This document shows, piece after piece, positions 32,212-41,643 of a stretch of 64,000 nucleotides of DNA. The notes beneath the pieces are model-generated. The model was not told the origin of the DNA, did not search any database, and was given only the letters and a program-made list of their open reading frames with translations. The stretch's first letter is position 1, and every line of letters begins with the position of its first letter. The DNA lies in contig JAEXZY010000128.1 in the NCBI GenBank assembly GCA_023404955.1, positions 31,061-95,060 of the forward strand, given 5' to 3'. Position numbers and translations under genes: made by a program. The stretch comes from Actinomycetes bacterium (GTDB taxonomy: Bacteria; Actinomycetota; Actinomycetes; Mycobacteriales; Mycobacteriaceae).

Positions 32212-33284
32212 TCAGTCGTCGAGCCACGCCAGCGCTGCGACGACGAGGGTTTCGGTGCCCGTGTCGAGCGTCGGCTGAAGAACCGGGGCGAAGGTCGGCG
32301 AGTGGTTGACCGGGATGTCCTGCGCGACGCGGCCGGCGTCGGCGGCCGCGCGATAGGTGTCCGGGTCGATCCCGCCGATGCCCCAATACGTGTAGGGCGC
32401 GCTGAGCGCGTTGGGGATGTCGCTGAAGTCCTCGCTGGCAGACCCCTGCGGCATCTCGATGAGCCGGTCACCGAAGTGCACGGCGAACGCGTCATTCACT
32501 CTGTCGGTGACGGTGTCGTCGTTGACAGTGAGCGGAAAGCGGTCGTAGCGCTCGAATTCCGGCTCTCTCGGCGACCCTGATGCTTGACATTCTGCAGTGA
32601 CGATCCGCCTGATCGCGGCGAAAACCTCCGTGCGGACGGATTCGTCGTAGGTACGCATGTTCAGTTGCAGCACCGCGTGATCGCCGATGACATTGCTCTT
32701 GCTGCCGGCGTGGATGCTGCCGACGGTGAACACGACGGTTCGTTCGGTGCCACCTCGCGGGAGACGATGGTCTGCAACCGGATCACGATCATCGCTGCGA
32801 GCACCACCGGGTCGACGGCAGCCTGCGGCATCGATCCGTCGGAACCGCGGCCGTAGACGGTGATGCGCATGCTGTCGGCGGCCGAGAGGAAAGGACCGTG
32901 ATGCGTGCCGACCACCCCGGCAGGGACGGGCAGCACGTGTTGGGCGAGTGCGACGTCGATGGTCGGGACGACCTCGGCGAGTCCGTCATCGACCATGGTG
33001 CGCGCTCCGTCGCCGGCCTCCTCGACGGGCAACGCGTCCATGTCGGCGCGCAGCAGCACGGTGGGCCCGTCGCCGTTACGCACGATGCCGACGACGCCGG
33101 TGCCGCCGACTCCCTCGTGGACGACGAAACCGTGCTGCCGGAGGCGGTCGGCGACGAGCCCCGCGGTGCGGTGCTCCTGGTGTGACAGCTCGGGATGCTG
33201 GTGGATGTCGCGGTACAGGTCCTTCTGCCACTCCCGCACGCGAGAGAGATCAGCGAGGACGGCAGTCGCTGCGCTCGAGGACAC
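32212..33284 (-). pseudogene. Decayed M20 amidohydrolase (internal deletion plus frameshift)
   Basis: Two fragments of one M20 hydrolase are in different frames. The N-terminal part (33284 down to about 32738) starts at GTG with LYRDIHQHPELSHQEHRTA and LLRADMDALPVEEA. It then jumps straight to GDGARTMVDDGL, skipping about 50 residues that hold the zinc ligands HACGHD and PAEE. A one-base loss near 32733-32738 (after APNEP) moves the rest (VFTVGSIHAGSKSNVIGDHA to the end) into another frame. The GGHGSMP motif also reads GSDGSMP. Three independent lesions indicate a dead gene, not a sequencing slip. It is convergent with the TRIC gene. Confidence 0.9.
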
Positions 33285-33352
33285 GTCCAGGCGGGTACCC
33301 CCTAGCCCCGTCGCGCACGCGGTCGCGGCTGTGGAGATGGGAGGCTGAGCGC

Positions 33353-34201
33353 ATGCATCTGATGCCTGCGGCGTTCATCAGGCACGGCAGCCCGATGAAC
33401 GCTCTGGAAGTCAACCGCTACACCGCGGCGTGGCGGGCGTTCGGCGCCGCGGTTCCACGGCCGCGCGCGATTCTCGTCGTCAGCGCCCACTGGTACACCA
33501 ACGCGACAGCGGTCACGACGATGGCCCGCCCGCGGACGATTCACGACTTCTACGGCTTCCCACAGGAATTGTTCGACGTGCAGTACCCGGCCCCGGGCCT
33601 GCCTGAGTTGGCCGAGGAGGTCAGCGAGGCCGTGCACCCGACGTGGGTCGGCGCCGACGTCGACAGCTGGGGCATCGACCACGGCACGTGGTCTGTCCTC
33701 GTCCACGCCTTCCCCGACGCATCGATACCCGTCGTGCAGCTGTCGATCAACGCCGACAAAGCGCTCGACTACCACCTGCAGTTGGGCGCGAAACTGGCCC
33801 CGCTGCGTGAGCGCGGTGTGCTGATCCTGGCCAGCGGCAACGTGGTTCACAACCTGCGGGCGATGGACTGGAATCTCGACACTGGCTTCGACTGGGCCCG
33901 CAGGTTCGACGATGCGGCCAGGGAGCTGATGCTCTCGCGTCCATCCGAGGCCGTGAGGCTCCAGGGCCACGCCGACTACGGCACAGCGGTGCCGACGCCC
34001 GACCACTTCATCCCGTGGCTGTATCTCGCCGGACTGTCCTGCGCGAGTGACGAGCGTGTGGACGTGCTCGTCGACGGCTACTCCTACGGCTCGTTGTCGA
34101 TGACTGCGTACACGCTCGGGGTCACCGGAGTCAGCGGTACGGAGACGAACTCGTCTGCCCAGCAGCCGCCGCACGTCCCCGCCGACGCGTCGAACATCTG
34201 A
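33353..34201 (+). CDS. Extradiol (LigB/DODA-type) ring-opening dioxygenase
   Basis: The 282-residue LigB-superfamily protein is close to E. coli YgiD (4,5-DOPA dioxygenase). Likely Fe/Zn ligands are His in FIRHGSPMNAL, His in VVSAHWYT and His in GNVVHNLRAM; also present is the family-like GIDHGTWSVL. The enzyme would open a catechol-type ring using O2, or act on another phenolic. The ATG at 33353 has GGGAGG 8 bases upstream; ATG 33362 is an alternative. It stands alone between the pseudogene and a convergent esterase gene. Confidence 0.88.
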   Translation: MHLMPAAFIRHGSPMNALEVNRYTAAWRAFGAAVPRPRAILVVSAHWYTNATAVTTMARPRTIHDFYGFPQELFDVQYPAPGLPELAEEVSEAVHPTWVGADVDSWGIDHGTWSVLVHAFPDASIPVVQLSINADKALDYHLQLGAKLAPLRERGVLILASGNVVHNLRAMDWNLDTGFDWARRFDDAARELMLSRPSEAVRLQGHADYGTAVPTPDHFIPWLYLAGLSCASDERVDVLVDGYSYGSLSMTAYTLGVTGVSGTETNSSAQQPPHVPADASNI

Positions 34202-34210
34202 AGCGCCCGG

Positions 34211-35269
34211 TCAGCCCAGCGAGTGGGCGAAGCCGCTGACATCGCGCATGCTCGCCGCGAACACATCCGGCATCGCCTGCGCCAGCAGCAGATCACCACC
34301 GTGGCAGGTGCCTGCCACCACGCGACCCACTGTGGGCACACCCGCCCGAACCAGCCTGCGGTAGTACTGCAGGCCCTCGTCGCGCAGCGGATCGAGCTCG
34401 TTGACCGAGATCACATGCGGCGGCAGGCCGGCCAGGTCGTCGTCGGTGGCTGCCGACGCGAAGCATGCCGGGTCGTCGCCGTGGTGCCCGTCGGGGTCGT
34501 AGAGTGAGCCGAGGATCGCCAATTGCTCACGGCTGATGAAGTATTCGTCGTTCTCTTCCAGCGAGGGCAGATCCTCGCACGCCTCCTGCCACCTGTTGGA
34601 GATGAACGGGCACTGCGCGTAGAAGCCGGCGATCTCGTCGACCCATCCGTCGCGTTTGGCCTTGTGCGCCAACGTCAGTGTCAGGTTCCCGCCGCCGGAC
34701 TCACCGTTGACGACGATGTGGCTGACGCCGAGATCGGCGCGCTGCTCGAGCACCCACCGGGCGGCCGACGCGCAGTCGTTGATGCCCGCGGGATACGGGT
34801 GCGGGCCCAGTGCGCCACCGGAATTGCGGAACTCGACGCCGACGACGACGAGGCCGGTGGCGGCGAGGCTCTCGCGCAGACGCATGTAGGGCAGATCGGC
34901 GGCGCTGGCGATCGCCATGCCGCCGCCGTGCAGGTGCAGGATGGCGGGGAGCGGACCCGCCGCGTCGGTCGGCCGACTGATGAACAGCGTCACGGTGTTG
35001 CCGTCGACCCCCGTGATGCTCATTGTCGTGGTGGTCACGCCTGCAGGCTGCGTGATGTCGGCCGCCAGCGTGGCGAAGACGGAGCCGATGGCGTCCTCTG
35101 CCATCGCGGCGTAGGCGAGCCGCTGGTCCAGCGGCGAGTGCGCGCTGAGTCCGGAGAGCGGGAACCGGCCGTCCATACCGAAGGCCGCGAGAGCGGTGAC
35201 CATCCGAGGGTCCGCCCGCGGGTCGGTGGCCAGAGTGGCGTCGGGATCGGCGTGGCGTCCGTACGGCAT
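34211..35269 (-). CDS. Alpha/beta hydrolase (HSL-type esterase)
   Basis: This 352-residue esterase has the oxyanion motif HLHGGGMAI (about 113), the nucleophile elbow VNGESGGGNL (about 185), the acid Asp in NELDPLRDEG and His in GTCHGGDLL. These place it in the hormone-sensitive-lipase group, although the elbow reads GESGGG instead of the usual GDSAGG. No signal peptide is seen. The ATG at 35269 (MPYGRHADPDA) is used; the upstream extension is an antisense shadow. Substrate unknown, probably a short or medium acyl ester. Confidence 0.88.
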   Translation of the reverse strand: MPYGRHADPDATLATDPRADPRMVTALAAFGMDGRFPLSGLSAHSPLDQRLAYAAMAEDAIGSVFATLAADITQPAGVTTTTMSITGVDGNTVTLFISRPTDAAGPLPAILHLHGGGMAIASAADLPYMRLRESLAATGLVVVGVEFRNSGGALGPHPYPAGINDCASAARWVLEQRADLGVSHIVVNGESGGGNLTLTLAHKAKRDGWVDEIAGFYAQCPFISNRWQEACEDLPSLEENDEYFISREQLAILGSLYDPDGHHGDDPACFASAATDDDLAGLPPHVISVNELDPLRDEGLQYYRRLVRAGVPTVGRVVAGTCHGGDLLLAQAMPDVFAASMRDVSGFAHSLG

Positions 35270-35319
35270 AGGCCTGACGCTAATTTCCGCGCGGGCCGAG
35301 CGTGTGCGGATTCCCTCGA

Positions 35320-36006
35320 TCAGGGCTTGGTGGCGGCGTGCAGCGCGACGATGCCGCCGGTCAAGTTGCGCCACGCCACATCCGTCCAGCCGGCGTCCTG
35401 GATGCGCCGGGCCAGCTCGGCTTGATCGGGCCACGCGCGAATGGACTCCGCCAGGTAGACATACGCGTCCGGGTTCGACGACACCGCGCGCGCGATCCGC
35501 GGCAGTGCCTTCATCAGATACTCCTTGTACGTCGTCGCGAACAGACCGTTCGTCGGCGTCGAGAACTCACACACCACCAGCCGGCCACCGGGGCGCGTCA
35601 CCCGCGCCATCTCGCGCAGCCCGGCGACGTGGTCCACCACATTGCGCAGCCCGAAGCTGATCGTCACCGCGTCGAACACCCCGTCGGCGAACGGCAACTT
35701 GGTGGCGTCCCCCGCGACCTTCGGCACCGGCCGGTCCGCCCCGGCGGCCAGCATGCCCACCGAGAAGTCCGCCGCCACACACCACGCACCCGAAGCCGCC
35801 AGCTCGACCGTCGACACCGCCGTCCCCGCGGCCAGATCGAGCACCCGATCTCCCGGCCCGATGCCCAGCGCCTCGCGGGTGGCCCGCCGCCAGAACTGAT
35901 CCTGGCCGGCGGAGAGCACCGTGTTGGTCAGGTCGTAGCGCCGTGCCACGCCGTCGAACATCGATGCGACCTCATGGGGATCCTTCTCCAGCGACGCACG
36001 GTTCAC
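35320..36006 (-). CDS. menG: Demethylmenaquinone methyltransferase
   Basis: This 228-residue class I SAM methyltransferase has the UbiE/MenG pattern: FDGVARRYDLTNTVLSAGQD at the start, SAM motif VLDLAAGTAVST, FGLRNVVDH and RPGGRLVVCEFS. It methylates demethylmenaquinone to menaquinone, the last core step of the pathway. It corresponds to Rv0558 (annotated menH or ubiE). The start is GTG 36006. It is divergent from an SDR gene and downstream of the mgtA group on the same strand. Confidence 0.95.
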   Translation of the reverse strand: MNRASLEKDPHEVASMFDGVARRYDLTNTVLSAGQDQFWRRATREALGIGPGDRVLDLAAGTAVSTVELAASGAWCVAADFSVGMLAAGADRPVPKVAGDATKLPFADGVFDAVTISFGLRNVVDHVAGLREMARVTRPGGRLVVCEFSTPTNGLFATTYKEYLMKALPRIARAVSSNPDAYVYLAESIRAWPDQAELARRIQDAGWTDVAWRNLTGGIVALHAATKP

Positions 36007-36071
36007 AATCGCGAACGTATCACCGCGGCGTGTCGGGAATGGATGCCAGCGGCGGCGGCATTGAACCGCTC

Positions 36072-36896
36072 ATGAGCGAAAAAGTGTGGTTCATCACCGG
36101 TGCGTCCCGCGGCTTCGGACGCGAATGGACGATCGCAGCCCTCGACCGCGGCGACAAGGTCGCCGCGACCGCCCGCGATGTGTCCAGCCTCGACGATCTC
36201 GCGGCGAAGTACGGCGACGCGCTGCTGCCGATCCGCCTCGACGTCACCAACCGGGAGGCCGACTTCGCGGCCGTCGCGCAGGCCCACGACCATTTCGGCC
36301 GGCTCGACATCGTCGTCAACAACGCCGGCTACGGACAGTTCGGCTTCATCGAGGAGCTCTCCGAATCCGACGCGCGCGACCAGATCGAAACCAACGTGTT
36401 CGGCGCCCTGTGGATCACCCAGGCCGCGCTGCCGTACCTGCGGGCGCAGCGTAGCGGGCACATCATCCAGGTGTCCTCGATCGGCGGCATCACGGCGTTC
36501 CCCAACGTCGGCATCTACCACGCCTCCAAGTGGGCGCTGGAGGGCTTCAGCCAGGCACTGGCCCAGGAAGTCGCTGATTTCGGCGTGCACGTCACGCTGA
36601 TCGAACCGGGCGGCTTCTCCACCGACTGGGCCGGCTCCTCGGCCCGGCACGCCGCCGAACTGCCCGACTATGCCGAGATCCACGCGAAGGCGGCCGAAGC
36701 GCGGGCGTCGCGTAGCTCCAAGCCCGGCGATCCGCGGGCCTCGGCCCGCGCAATCCTCAAGGTCGTCGACGCTCCCGAGCCGCCGCTGCGGGTGTTCTTC
36801 GGCGAGTTGCCGTTGCAGCTCGCGACAGCCGATTACGAGAAGCGGCTGGCGACGTGGAAGGAATGGCAGCCGGTGGCCGTAGAGGCCCAGGGCTAG
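36072..36896 (+). CDS. Short-chain dehydrogenase
   Basis: This 274-residue classical SDR has TGASRGFGREW at 9-19, NNAGYGQFG, catalytic Ser in VSSIGGITAF and YHASK at about 151-155. The C-terminal region (EPGGFSTDWAGSS) resembles NADP-dependent oxidoreductases of the DltE/ketoreductase kind. The ATG at 36072 puts the nucleotide fold at the usual distance; ATG 36039 is possible. It stands between menG and a methyltransferase gene with which its stop overlaps (36893-36896). No link to menaquinone is evident. Confidence 0.88.
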   Translation: MSEKVWFITGASRGFGREWTIAALDRGDKVAATARDVSSLDDLAAKYGDALLPIRLDVTNREADFAAVAQAHDHFGRLDIVVNNAGYGQFGFIEELSESDARDQIETNVFGALWITQAALPYLRAQRSGHIIQVSSIGGITAFPNVGIYHASKWALEGFSQALAQEVADFGVHVTLIEPGGFSTDWAGSSARHAAELPDYAEIHAKAAEARASRSSKPGDPRASARAILKVVDAPEPPLRVFFGELPLQLATADYEKRLATWKEWQPVAVEAQG

Positions 36897-37519
36897 ATCG
36901 CGGCGAGCTCGGCGATGCCGCGATCACCGAAAACCTCGACGTCTTTGAGCCGCAACGACACTCGCTGACCGAACTCCTCGAGCGCGTCGAGGCCCACTAT
37001 CGCCCACGAAAACCACGGGCCGACCTGGGTCTCCGATTCGAGACGCTGCATCGTCGTCTCGACACCAGTGACGGCAGGGTCGAACTCGATGACGCAGTGA
37101 CCACCGTCGCGGACCAGGGCCCGGCAGCGGTTGAGCAGACGCAACGGGTCACCGCCCATGCCGATGGCGCCGTCGGCGAGCACGACCGTCTGCCACCAGC
37201 CCTCGCGAGGGAGCTCGTCGAAGACATCCCCGCGCAACGCTCGCGCACCGCGCTGCGCGGCCATGGCCACGGCAACAGCTGACTGGTCGATACCCAGTGC
37301 GGGGATGCCGTGACGGGTCAGCCAGCCCACGATGCGTCCGGGCCCACACCCGAGGTCGATGGTCGGGCCCTCGCAGCGCGCCACCAGCGCGGCGTCGCAC
37401 GGATCGTCGTCACACTCGCCGAGCCACCGCTGAACGGGCAGCTCCCGCGCCCGGTAGTCGGCGCCGCGGAGCCAAGAACGCTGTCCGCCGAGAGCGGCCT
37501 CGTACACCGCACCGATCAT
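36893..37519 (-). CDS. Class I SAM-dependent methyltransferase
   Basis: The 208-residue protein has SAM motif TIDLGCGPGRIVGWL (about 55), LGIDQSAVAVAMA and ADGAIGMGGDPLRLL. It would methylate a small molecule in the cytoplasm; the substrate is not evident. The ATG at 37519 (MIGAVYEAALGG) is preferred over an in-frame ATG 22 codons upstream because a GCGGGG stretch precedes it and the family starts there. It lies 68 bases downstream of the mannosyltransferase gene on the same strand and may act in the same glycolipid route. Confidence 0.82.
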   Translation of the reverse strand: MIGAVYEAALGGQRSWLRGADYRARELPVQRWLGECDDDPCDAALVARCEGPTIDLGCGPGRIVGWLTRHGIPALGIDQSAVAVAMAAQRGARALRGDVFDELPREGWWQTVVLADGAIGMGGDPLRLLNRCRALVRDGGHCVIEFDPAVTGVETTMQRLESETQVGPWFSWAIVGLDALEEFGQRVSLRLKDVEVFGDRGIAELAAI

Positions 37520-37587
37520 CGCAATCCCCGCTCTCCGCTGAGCCGCCGCAGCCACGTGCTGATACCCGGCCCGGATGCGGGGCAAAC

Positions 37588-38715
37588 TCAGGCAGCGCGA
37601 GCTCCCCGGCGTCCGGCCACCTCGTCATAGTGGCCGAGCAGCTCGTCGCAGATCACCGGCCACGTCCGGCCGAGCACACTGCGCCGCGCCGCCGGCGCAT
37701 ACCGCCGCCGCTCGGCGATCAGATGGTCGACCGACGCCGACAGCCGCTCGGTGAACTCGGCGACCGGCAACAGCAGCCCGGTGCGATACGGGGCCACCAG
37801 ATCGCGCGGGCCGCCGGCATCAGGGGCGATCACCGGCACGCCGGAGGCCATCGCCTCCTGTACAGCCTGACAGAACGTCTCGTGCTCGCCGGGATGGACA
37901 AAGACGTCCATGGTGGCGTAGGCCGCAGCGAGCTGGGCCCCGTACAGCGCGCCGGTGAACACCGCGCTCGGCAGCTGAGCTTCGAGCTTCTGCCGGTCCA
38001 CGCCGTCCCCGACGACGACGACCTGGACATCGTCCCGCTGCGCCACGGCGGCGAGCCGCTCCACGTGCTTCTCCGGGGCCAGCCGGCCGACGAAACCGAC
38101 GACGGGTTTGCCGTCCGGCGACCACGTTCTATGCAGATGCTCGTCCCGCGCGGACGGGGCGAAGCCGGTGACGTCCACGCCGCGCGCCCACCGGTGCACC
38201 CGCGGAACGCCATGAGACACAAGATCGTCCAGGGCCGCGGTGGACGGTGCCAGGGTGCGGTCGGCCTTGCTGTGCAGCCGTCGAGTCCACGCCCACGCCG
38301 CATGCGACATCACGCCGACGCCGTAACTCTGCGCGAAACCGGCCACATCCGTCTGGAACACCGCCACCGTGGGCACACCCAGATGCCGGGCCGCGTGCAC
38401 GCCGCCCCAGCCCAGCAGCGCCGGTGACGCCAGATGCACGACGTCGGGATCGAACCCGCGCAGCACGCCCACCATCCGCGGCCGCGGCACACCCAGCGGC
38501 AACGAGGTGACCTTGGGGAACATCATCGACGGCACCCGGTGGACGCGGATACCGTCGTGGACCCGGTCGGCGCCAGGCTGACCCCGGGGGGTGTCGGGGG
38601 CGATGACCAGCACCTCGTGACCGGTGCGGCGGAGATGCTCCATCACCCGGAGCACCGAGTTGGTGACGCCGTTGACATTCGGGAGGAACGACTCTGCGAC
38701 GATTGCGACGCGCAC
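37588..38715 (-). CDS. mgtA: GT4 alpha-mannosyltransferase (MgtA type)
   Basis: The 375-residue GT-B enzyme opens with VRVAIVAESFLPNVNGVTNS. In the C-terminal half it has VVGFVGRLAPEKHVERL and the nucleotide-sugar motif EHETFCQAVQEAMASGVPVIA (the E-x7-E region). It corresponds to Rv0557 (MgtA, earlier called PimB), which transfers mannose from GDP-mannose to a glucuronosyl diacylglycerol, work established in corynebacteria and mycobacteria. GTG 38715 is the start. It is divergent from the DsbA-like lipoprotein gene, with starts 92 bases apart. Confidence 0.93.
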   Translation of the reverse strand: MRVAIVAESFLPNVNGVTNSVLRVMEHLRRTGHEVLVIAPDTPRGQPGADRVHDGIRVHRVPSMMFPKVTSLPLGVPRPRMVGVLRGFDPDVVHLASPALLGWGGVHAARHLGVPTVAVFQTDVAGFAQSYGVGVMSHAAWAWTRRLHSKADRTLAPSTAALDDLVSHGVPRVHRWARGVDVTGFAPSARDEHLHRTWSPDGKPVVGFVGRLAPEKHVERLAAVAQRDDVQVVVVGDGVDRQKLEAQLPSAVFTGALYGAQLAAAYATMDVFVHPGEHETFCQAVQEAMASGVPVIAPDAGGPRDLVAPYRTGLLLPVAEFTERLSASVDHLIAERRRYAPAARRSVLGRTWPVICDELLGHYDEVAGRRGARAA

Positions 38716-38793
38716 GTCCCGACGGTGACAGCACGACCTGTCGCGCAGGTTGCGGGCAGGGATATGTCGCGCGAATTGCCCGTGGTGCGGCGT

Positions 38794-38799
38794 TATTCT
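38794..38799 (+). promoter_or_regulatory. -10 box for leaderless DsbA-like gene
   Basis: TATTCT fits the mycobacterial TANNNT -10 consensus and ends 8 bases before the ATG at 38808. No ribosome site lies before that ATG. The combination points to transcription starting at the A of the start codon. Confidence 0.5.
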
Positions 38800-38807
38800 T
38801 TTCGACC

Positions 38808-39494
38808 ATGCGGACAACGCGGACGGTGCGGCTCCTGATCGTGATCGGGCTGCTCCTCGGCACGGTCGGCTGCGCGAAGGAGGTCACCGGCACCGCCCGC
38901 CCCGATCCCGTCCGCGCCCCGCTGGGCCTGTCCGACGACGGCTTCGGCATCGTCGCCGGATTCGACGACGCGCCGGCGCAGATCGCGATCTTCACCGAAC
39001 CGCAGTGCACCCATTGCCACGATCTGCAACAGCAGTACGGGGACCAGATCGCCTATTACCTGGCGGTGGGCGGCGTGCAGGTCACCTACCGCCCCCTGAC
39101 GTTCCTCGACGAGCAGGGGCAAGGCTATTCGGCGGCGGTGGTCAACGCCCTGTTCGCCGCCGCCGAACCCGCAGGCGACTCGACGACGTCAGGCGTGCAG
39201 TTCCAGCATTTCGTCGAAGAGCTCTGGGCACAACAGGATCCGGGCGGGCCGGCGTTCACCGGCGACGAGCTCGCGACCATTGCACGGACTGCGGGCCTTC
39301 CGGAGCCCGTCGCCGACAGCGTCTCCCAGGCGCAGGAGGTCGTCGACATCGACGCCTTGGAGGAGAACAACTTCGAGCTGCTCTACACCGCCGACCCGGT
39401 CAACGTCGGCACCCCGACAGTGGTCGATCTGGAGTCCGGAGACAAGGTCGACCTCTCCGACGCGACCTGGCTGGATCAGCTCGTCGCGTCCTGA
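38808..39494 (+). CDS. DsbA-family thioredoxin-fold lipoprotein
   Basis: The 228-residue exported protein has a hydrophobic signal (about 8-20) and a possible lipid-attachment Cys at position 22 (LLLGTVGC, a weak lipobox). The thioredoxin fold carries the redox pair CTHC in FTEPQCTHCHDL (about 64-72) and a cis-Pro in VNVGTPTVVDL. It is similar in build to periplasmic DsbA/Ecm-type disulfide proteins of actinobacteria. Partners would be exported cysteine proteins. It is divergent from mgtA and convergent with the Rv0556-like gene, overlapping its 3' end by 19 bases. Confidence 0.85.
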   Translation: MRTTRTVRLLIVIGLLLGTVGCAKEVTGTARPDPVRAPLGLSDDGFGIVAGFDDAPAQIAIFTEPQCTHCHDLQQQYGDQIAYYLAVGGVQVTYRPLTFLDEQGQGYSAAVVNALFAAAEPAGDSTTSGVQFQHFVEELWAQQDPGGPAFTGDELATIARTAGLPEPVADSVSQAQEVVDIDALEENNFELLYTADPVNVGTPTVVDLESGDKVDLSDATWLDQLVAS

Positions 39495-40003
39495 GGTACC
39501 GGGGGTGCATCGATACGCCGCTGCACCAGCGCTGTGACGCCCAAGGCCGCACCGGCCACCAGCCAGCCCAGGACCGCGATCGAGCCCGCCGGGATGATCG
39601 CCAGCGAGGCATCACGATCCTGCACCCGCACCAGATCCGGGTTGTTCGTGTCGTATTCGACGTAGATGCGCATCCCGTTCTCCAGCTCCGACGGATACAG
39701 CACACCCAGTTCGGGCCGATAGGTCACCCGGTCGGGGGTCACGAACTCGATCGTCGACCGCCGCGGACCGGCATCGAGGACCGTGGCCTCGGCGACACCC
39801 AGGTGTCGTTCGATCTGGCGGTCGTCACGCCACGCTCCGACCATCAGCAGCACCGACTGCAGCGTCACCAGGCAGGCGAGCACCACGATGCCGATCCGGA
39901 CCCGCCGCAGCACCCGACCCCGCCGCGTCTCACCCGGCTCCCCGTAAAGATGCGGAATGATGAACTGCCACAACGCGTTCAGACGCGTTAGCAGTGCCGT
40001 CAC
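39476..40003 (-). CDS. Membrane protein, Rv0556 homologue (DUF3592-like)
   Basis: The 175-residue protein has two membrane helices (about 32-55 and 140-165) flanking an extracytoplasmic beta-rich domain (ATVLDAGPRRSTIEFVTPDRVTYRPE; VYVEYDTNNPDLVRV), the layout of DUF3592 proteins. It corresponds in position and size to Rv0556. The GTG start overlaps the menD stop (GTGA at 40000-40003), so it is coupled to menaquinone synthesis at the level of translation. Function unknown. Confidence 0.85.
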   Translation of the reverse strand: MTALLTRLNALWQFIIPHLYGEPGETRRGRVLRRVRIGIVVLACLVTLQSVLLMVGAWRDDRQIERHLGVAEATVLDAGPRRSTIEFVTPDRVTYRPELGVLYPSELENGMRIYVEYDTNNPDLVRVQDRDASLAIIPAGSIAVLGWLVAGAALGVTALVQRRIDAPPVPQDATS

Positions 40004-41643
40004 AAGGCAGCCTTGATCGCCGCGTGCAGCGCCCGCAGCGACGACCGGTCCGCCTTGACCTCCAGCACGCGCATCCCCTCGTGGGGTTCGTCCAGAGCGG
40101 TGGCGAGCTCGCCGGCTTCGATCTGCCGGTTCTCGACGTGATAAGCACGACACAGCGCGCCGACGTCGACGTCGTGCGGGGTCCCGAAGATCCGCGAGGA
40201 CACGTCGGTGAAACGCGGATCGCCCTGCTCGAGCAGCTCGAAGATCCCGCCGCCGTTGTCGTTCGACACCACGATCGTCAGCGCGGTCGGTATGGGCTCC
40301 GTCGGCCCGACCAGCAGACCCGAGCTGTCGTGCACGAACGTCAGATCACCGATCAGCGCGACCGTGCGACCTCCCGTCGCACGTTCGTGCGCCAACGCCG
40401 CGCCGATGGCCGTCGACACCGTGCCGTCGATCCCGGCGACCCCCCGATTCGAGCGGACCGACACGTCAGGAGTGTTGAAGCCGACGAGCGCGATGTCGCG
40501 CACCGGATTGCTCGCGCCGAGCACCAGCTGATCGCCCGGCCGCACCGCGTCGGCGACGGCTTCGGCGACGTGCAGCCCGGTGGTCAGCGGGTGCGCGGCC
40601 AGTTGCCCACGCACTGCCTCGCAGGCCTGGCGGTGCGCCTGCGCGCACCGGTCATGCCACTCCTGGCTCGGCTCGCCTGAGGTGACCGCGCGCGTGCCCG
40701 TCGCCTGCGAGTTGCCCGACACATCCGGCCACCGCGGTCCGGTGGTCAACGCGTACACCGGGATGGACGGGTCGGCCAGCAGTGCCGACACCGGGCGGTG
40801 CAGCGTCGGCCGCCCGAGCATGATCACCTGCTGAGGCCGAATCAGGTTCAGCGCCAACGGATGCAGCGGATTGGCCGCATAGGGTGCGGTCGGCTCGGCG
40901 ACCGTGGGCAGGTGCGCGAGATTGGGGTGCACGCCGGCACCGTGGCCGGCGATGACGACGGTGTCGGCGGTGATGTCGATGTCGAGGGGCTGGTCGAACG
41001 TCACCGGCGGGGTGATCGTCCACGGCCGGCCATCAGGGCGCCCCTCGGGGGCGTACGGCTCACCCTCGACGGTGACCGCAGGCACCAGCGGCTCGCGCAG
41101 CGGGATGTCGAACTGCACGGGCCCGGCATTGGCCGAGCGCGCGCCCGTCGCGGCGACCAGGACCCGGCAGGTCGCCGAGCGCCACTGGGCATTGAGGGAG
41201 GCCATCTTCTCCGGGACGTCCTCGGCGAGACCGAGGCTGATGTTGGCCCGCATCTGGGTGCCGAAGTAGCCGAGCTGCTCGAAGGTCTGATTGGCGCCGG
41301 TGCCGAGCAGCTCGTAAGGCCGGTTGGCGCTCAGCACGATCAACGGGACGCGGGCGTAGTTCGCCTCCACGACGGCGGGCCCCAGGTTGGCGACCGCGGT
41401 GCCCGACGTCATCGCGACACACACCGGGGCGCCCTGCGCGACGGCCAGGCCGATGGCCAGGAAGCCGGCGGTGCGCTCGTCGATACGGACGTGCAGCCGC
41501 AGGCGACCGGCGCGATCGGCGTCGTGCAGCGCGAACGCGAGGGGGGCATTGCGCGAGCCCGGGCAGAGCACGACGTCGCGGACGCCGCCGCGGACGAGCT
41601 CGTCGACGACCACCCGAGCCTGTGCGGTCGAGGGGTTCACCAC
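40000..41643 (-). CDS. menD: SEPHCHC synthase MenD
   Basis: The 547-residue thiamine-diphosphate enzyme adds succinic semialdehyde (from 2-oxoglutarate) to isochorismate, the first committed step of menaquinone synthesis. Visible are LCPGSRNAPLAFALHDAD near residue 22, MTSGTAVANLGPAVVEA, and the ThDP/Mg region GDLTFVHDSSGLL with SNDNGGGIFELL. It corresponds to Rv0555. The start GTG 41643 shares a base with the bpoC stop (TAGTG); GTG 41640 is the next codon, with a TACCCT box 6 bases before it. Confidence 0.96.
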   Translation of the reverse strand: MVNPSTAQARVVVDELVRGGVRDVVLCPGSRNAPLAFALHDADRAGRLRLHVRIDERTAGFLAIGLAVAQGAPVCVAMTSGTAVANLGPAVVEANYARVPLIVLSANRPYELLGTGANQTFEQLGYFGTQMRANISLGLAEDVPEKMASLNAQWRSATCRVLVAATGARSANAGPVQFDIPLREPLVPAVTVEGEPYAPEGRPDGRPWTITPPVTFDQPLDIDITADTVVIAGHGAGVHPNLAHLPTVAEPTAPYAANPLHPLALNLIRPQQVIMLGRPTLHRPVSALLADPSIPVYALTTGPRWPDVSGNSQATGTRAVTSGEPSQEWHDRCAQAHRQACEAVRGQLAAHPLTTGLHVAEAVADAVRPGDQLVLGASNPVRDIALVGFNTPDVSVRSNRGVAGIDGTVSTAIGAALAHERATGGRTVALIGDLTFVHDSSGLLVGPTEPIPTALTIVVSNDNGGGIFELLEQGDPRFTDVSSRIFGTPHDVDVGALCRAYHVENRQIEAGELATALDEPHEGMRVLEVKADRSSLRALHAAIKAAL

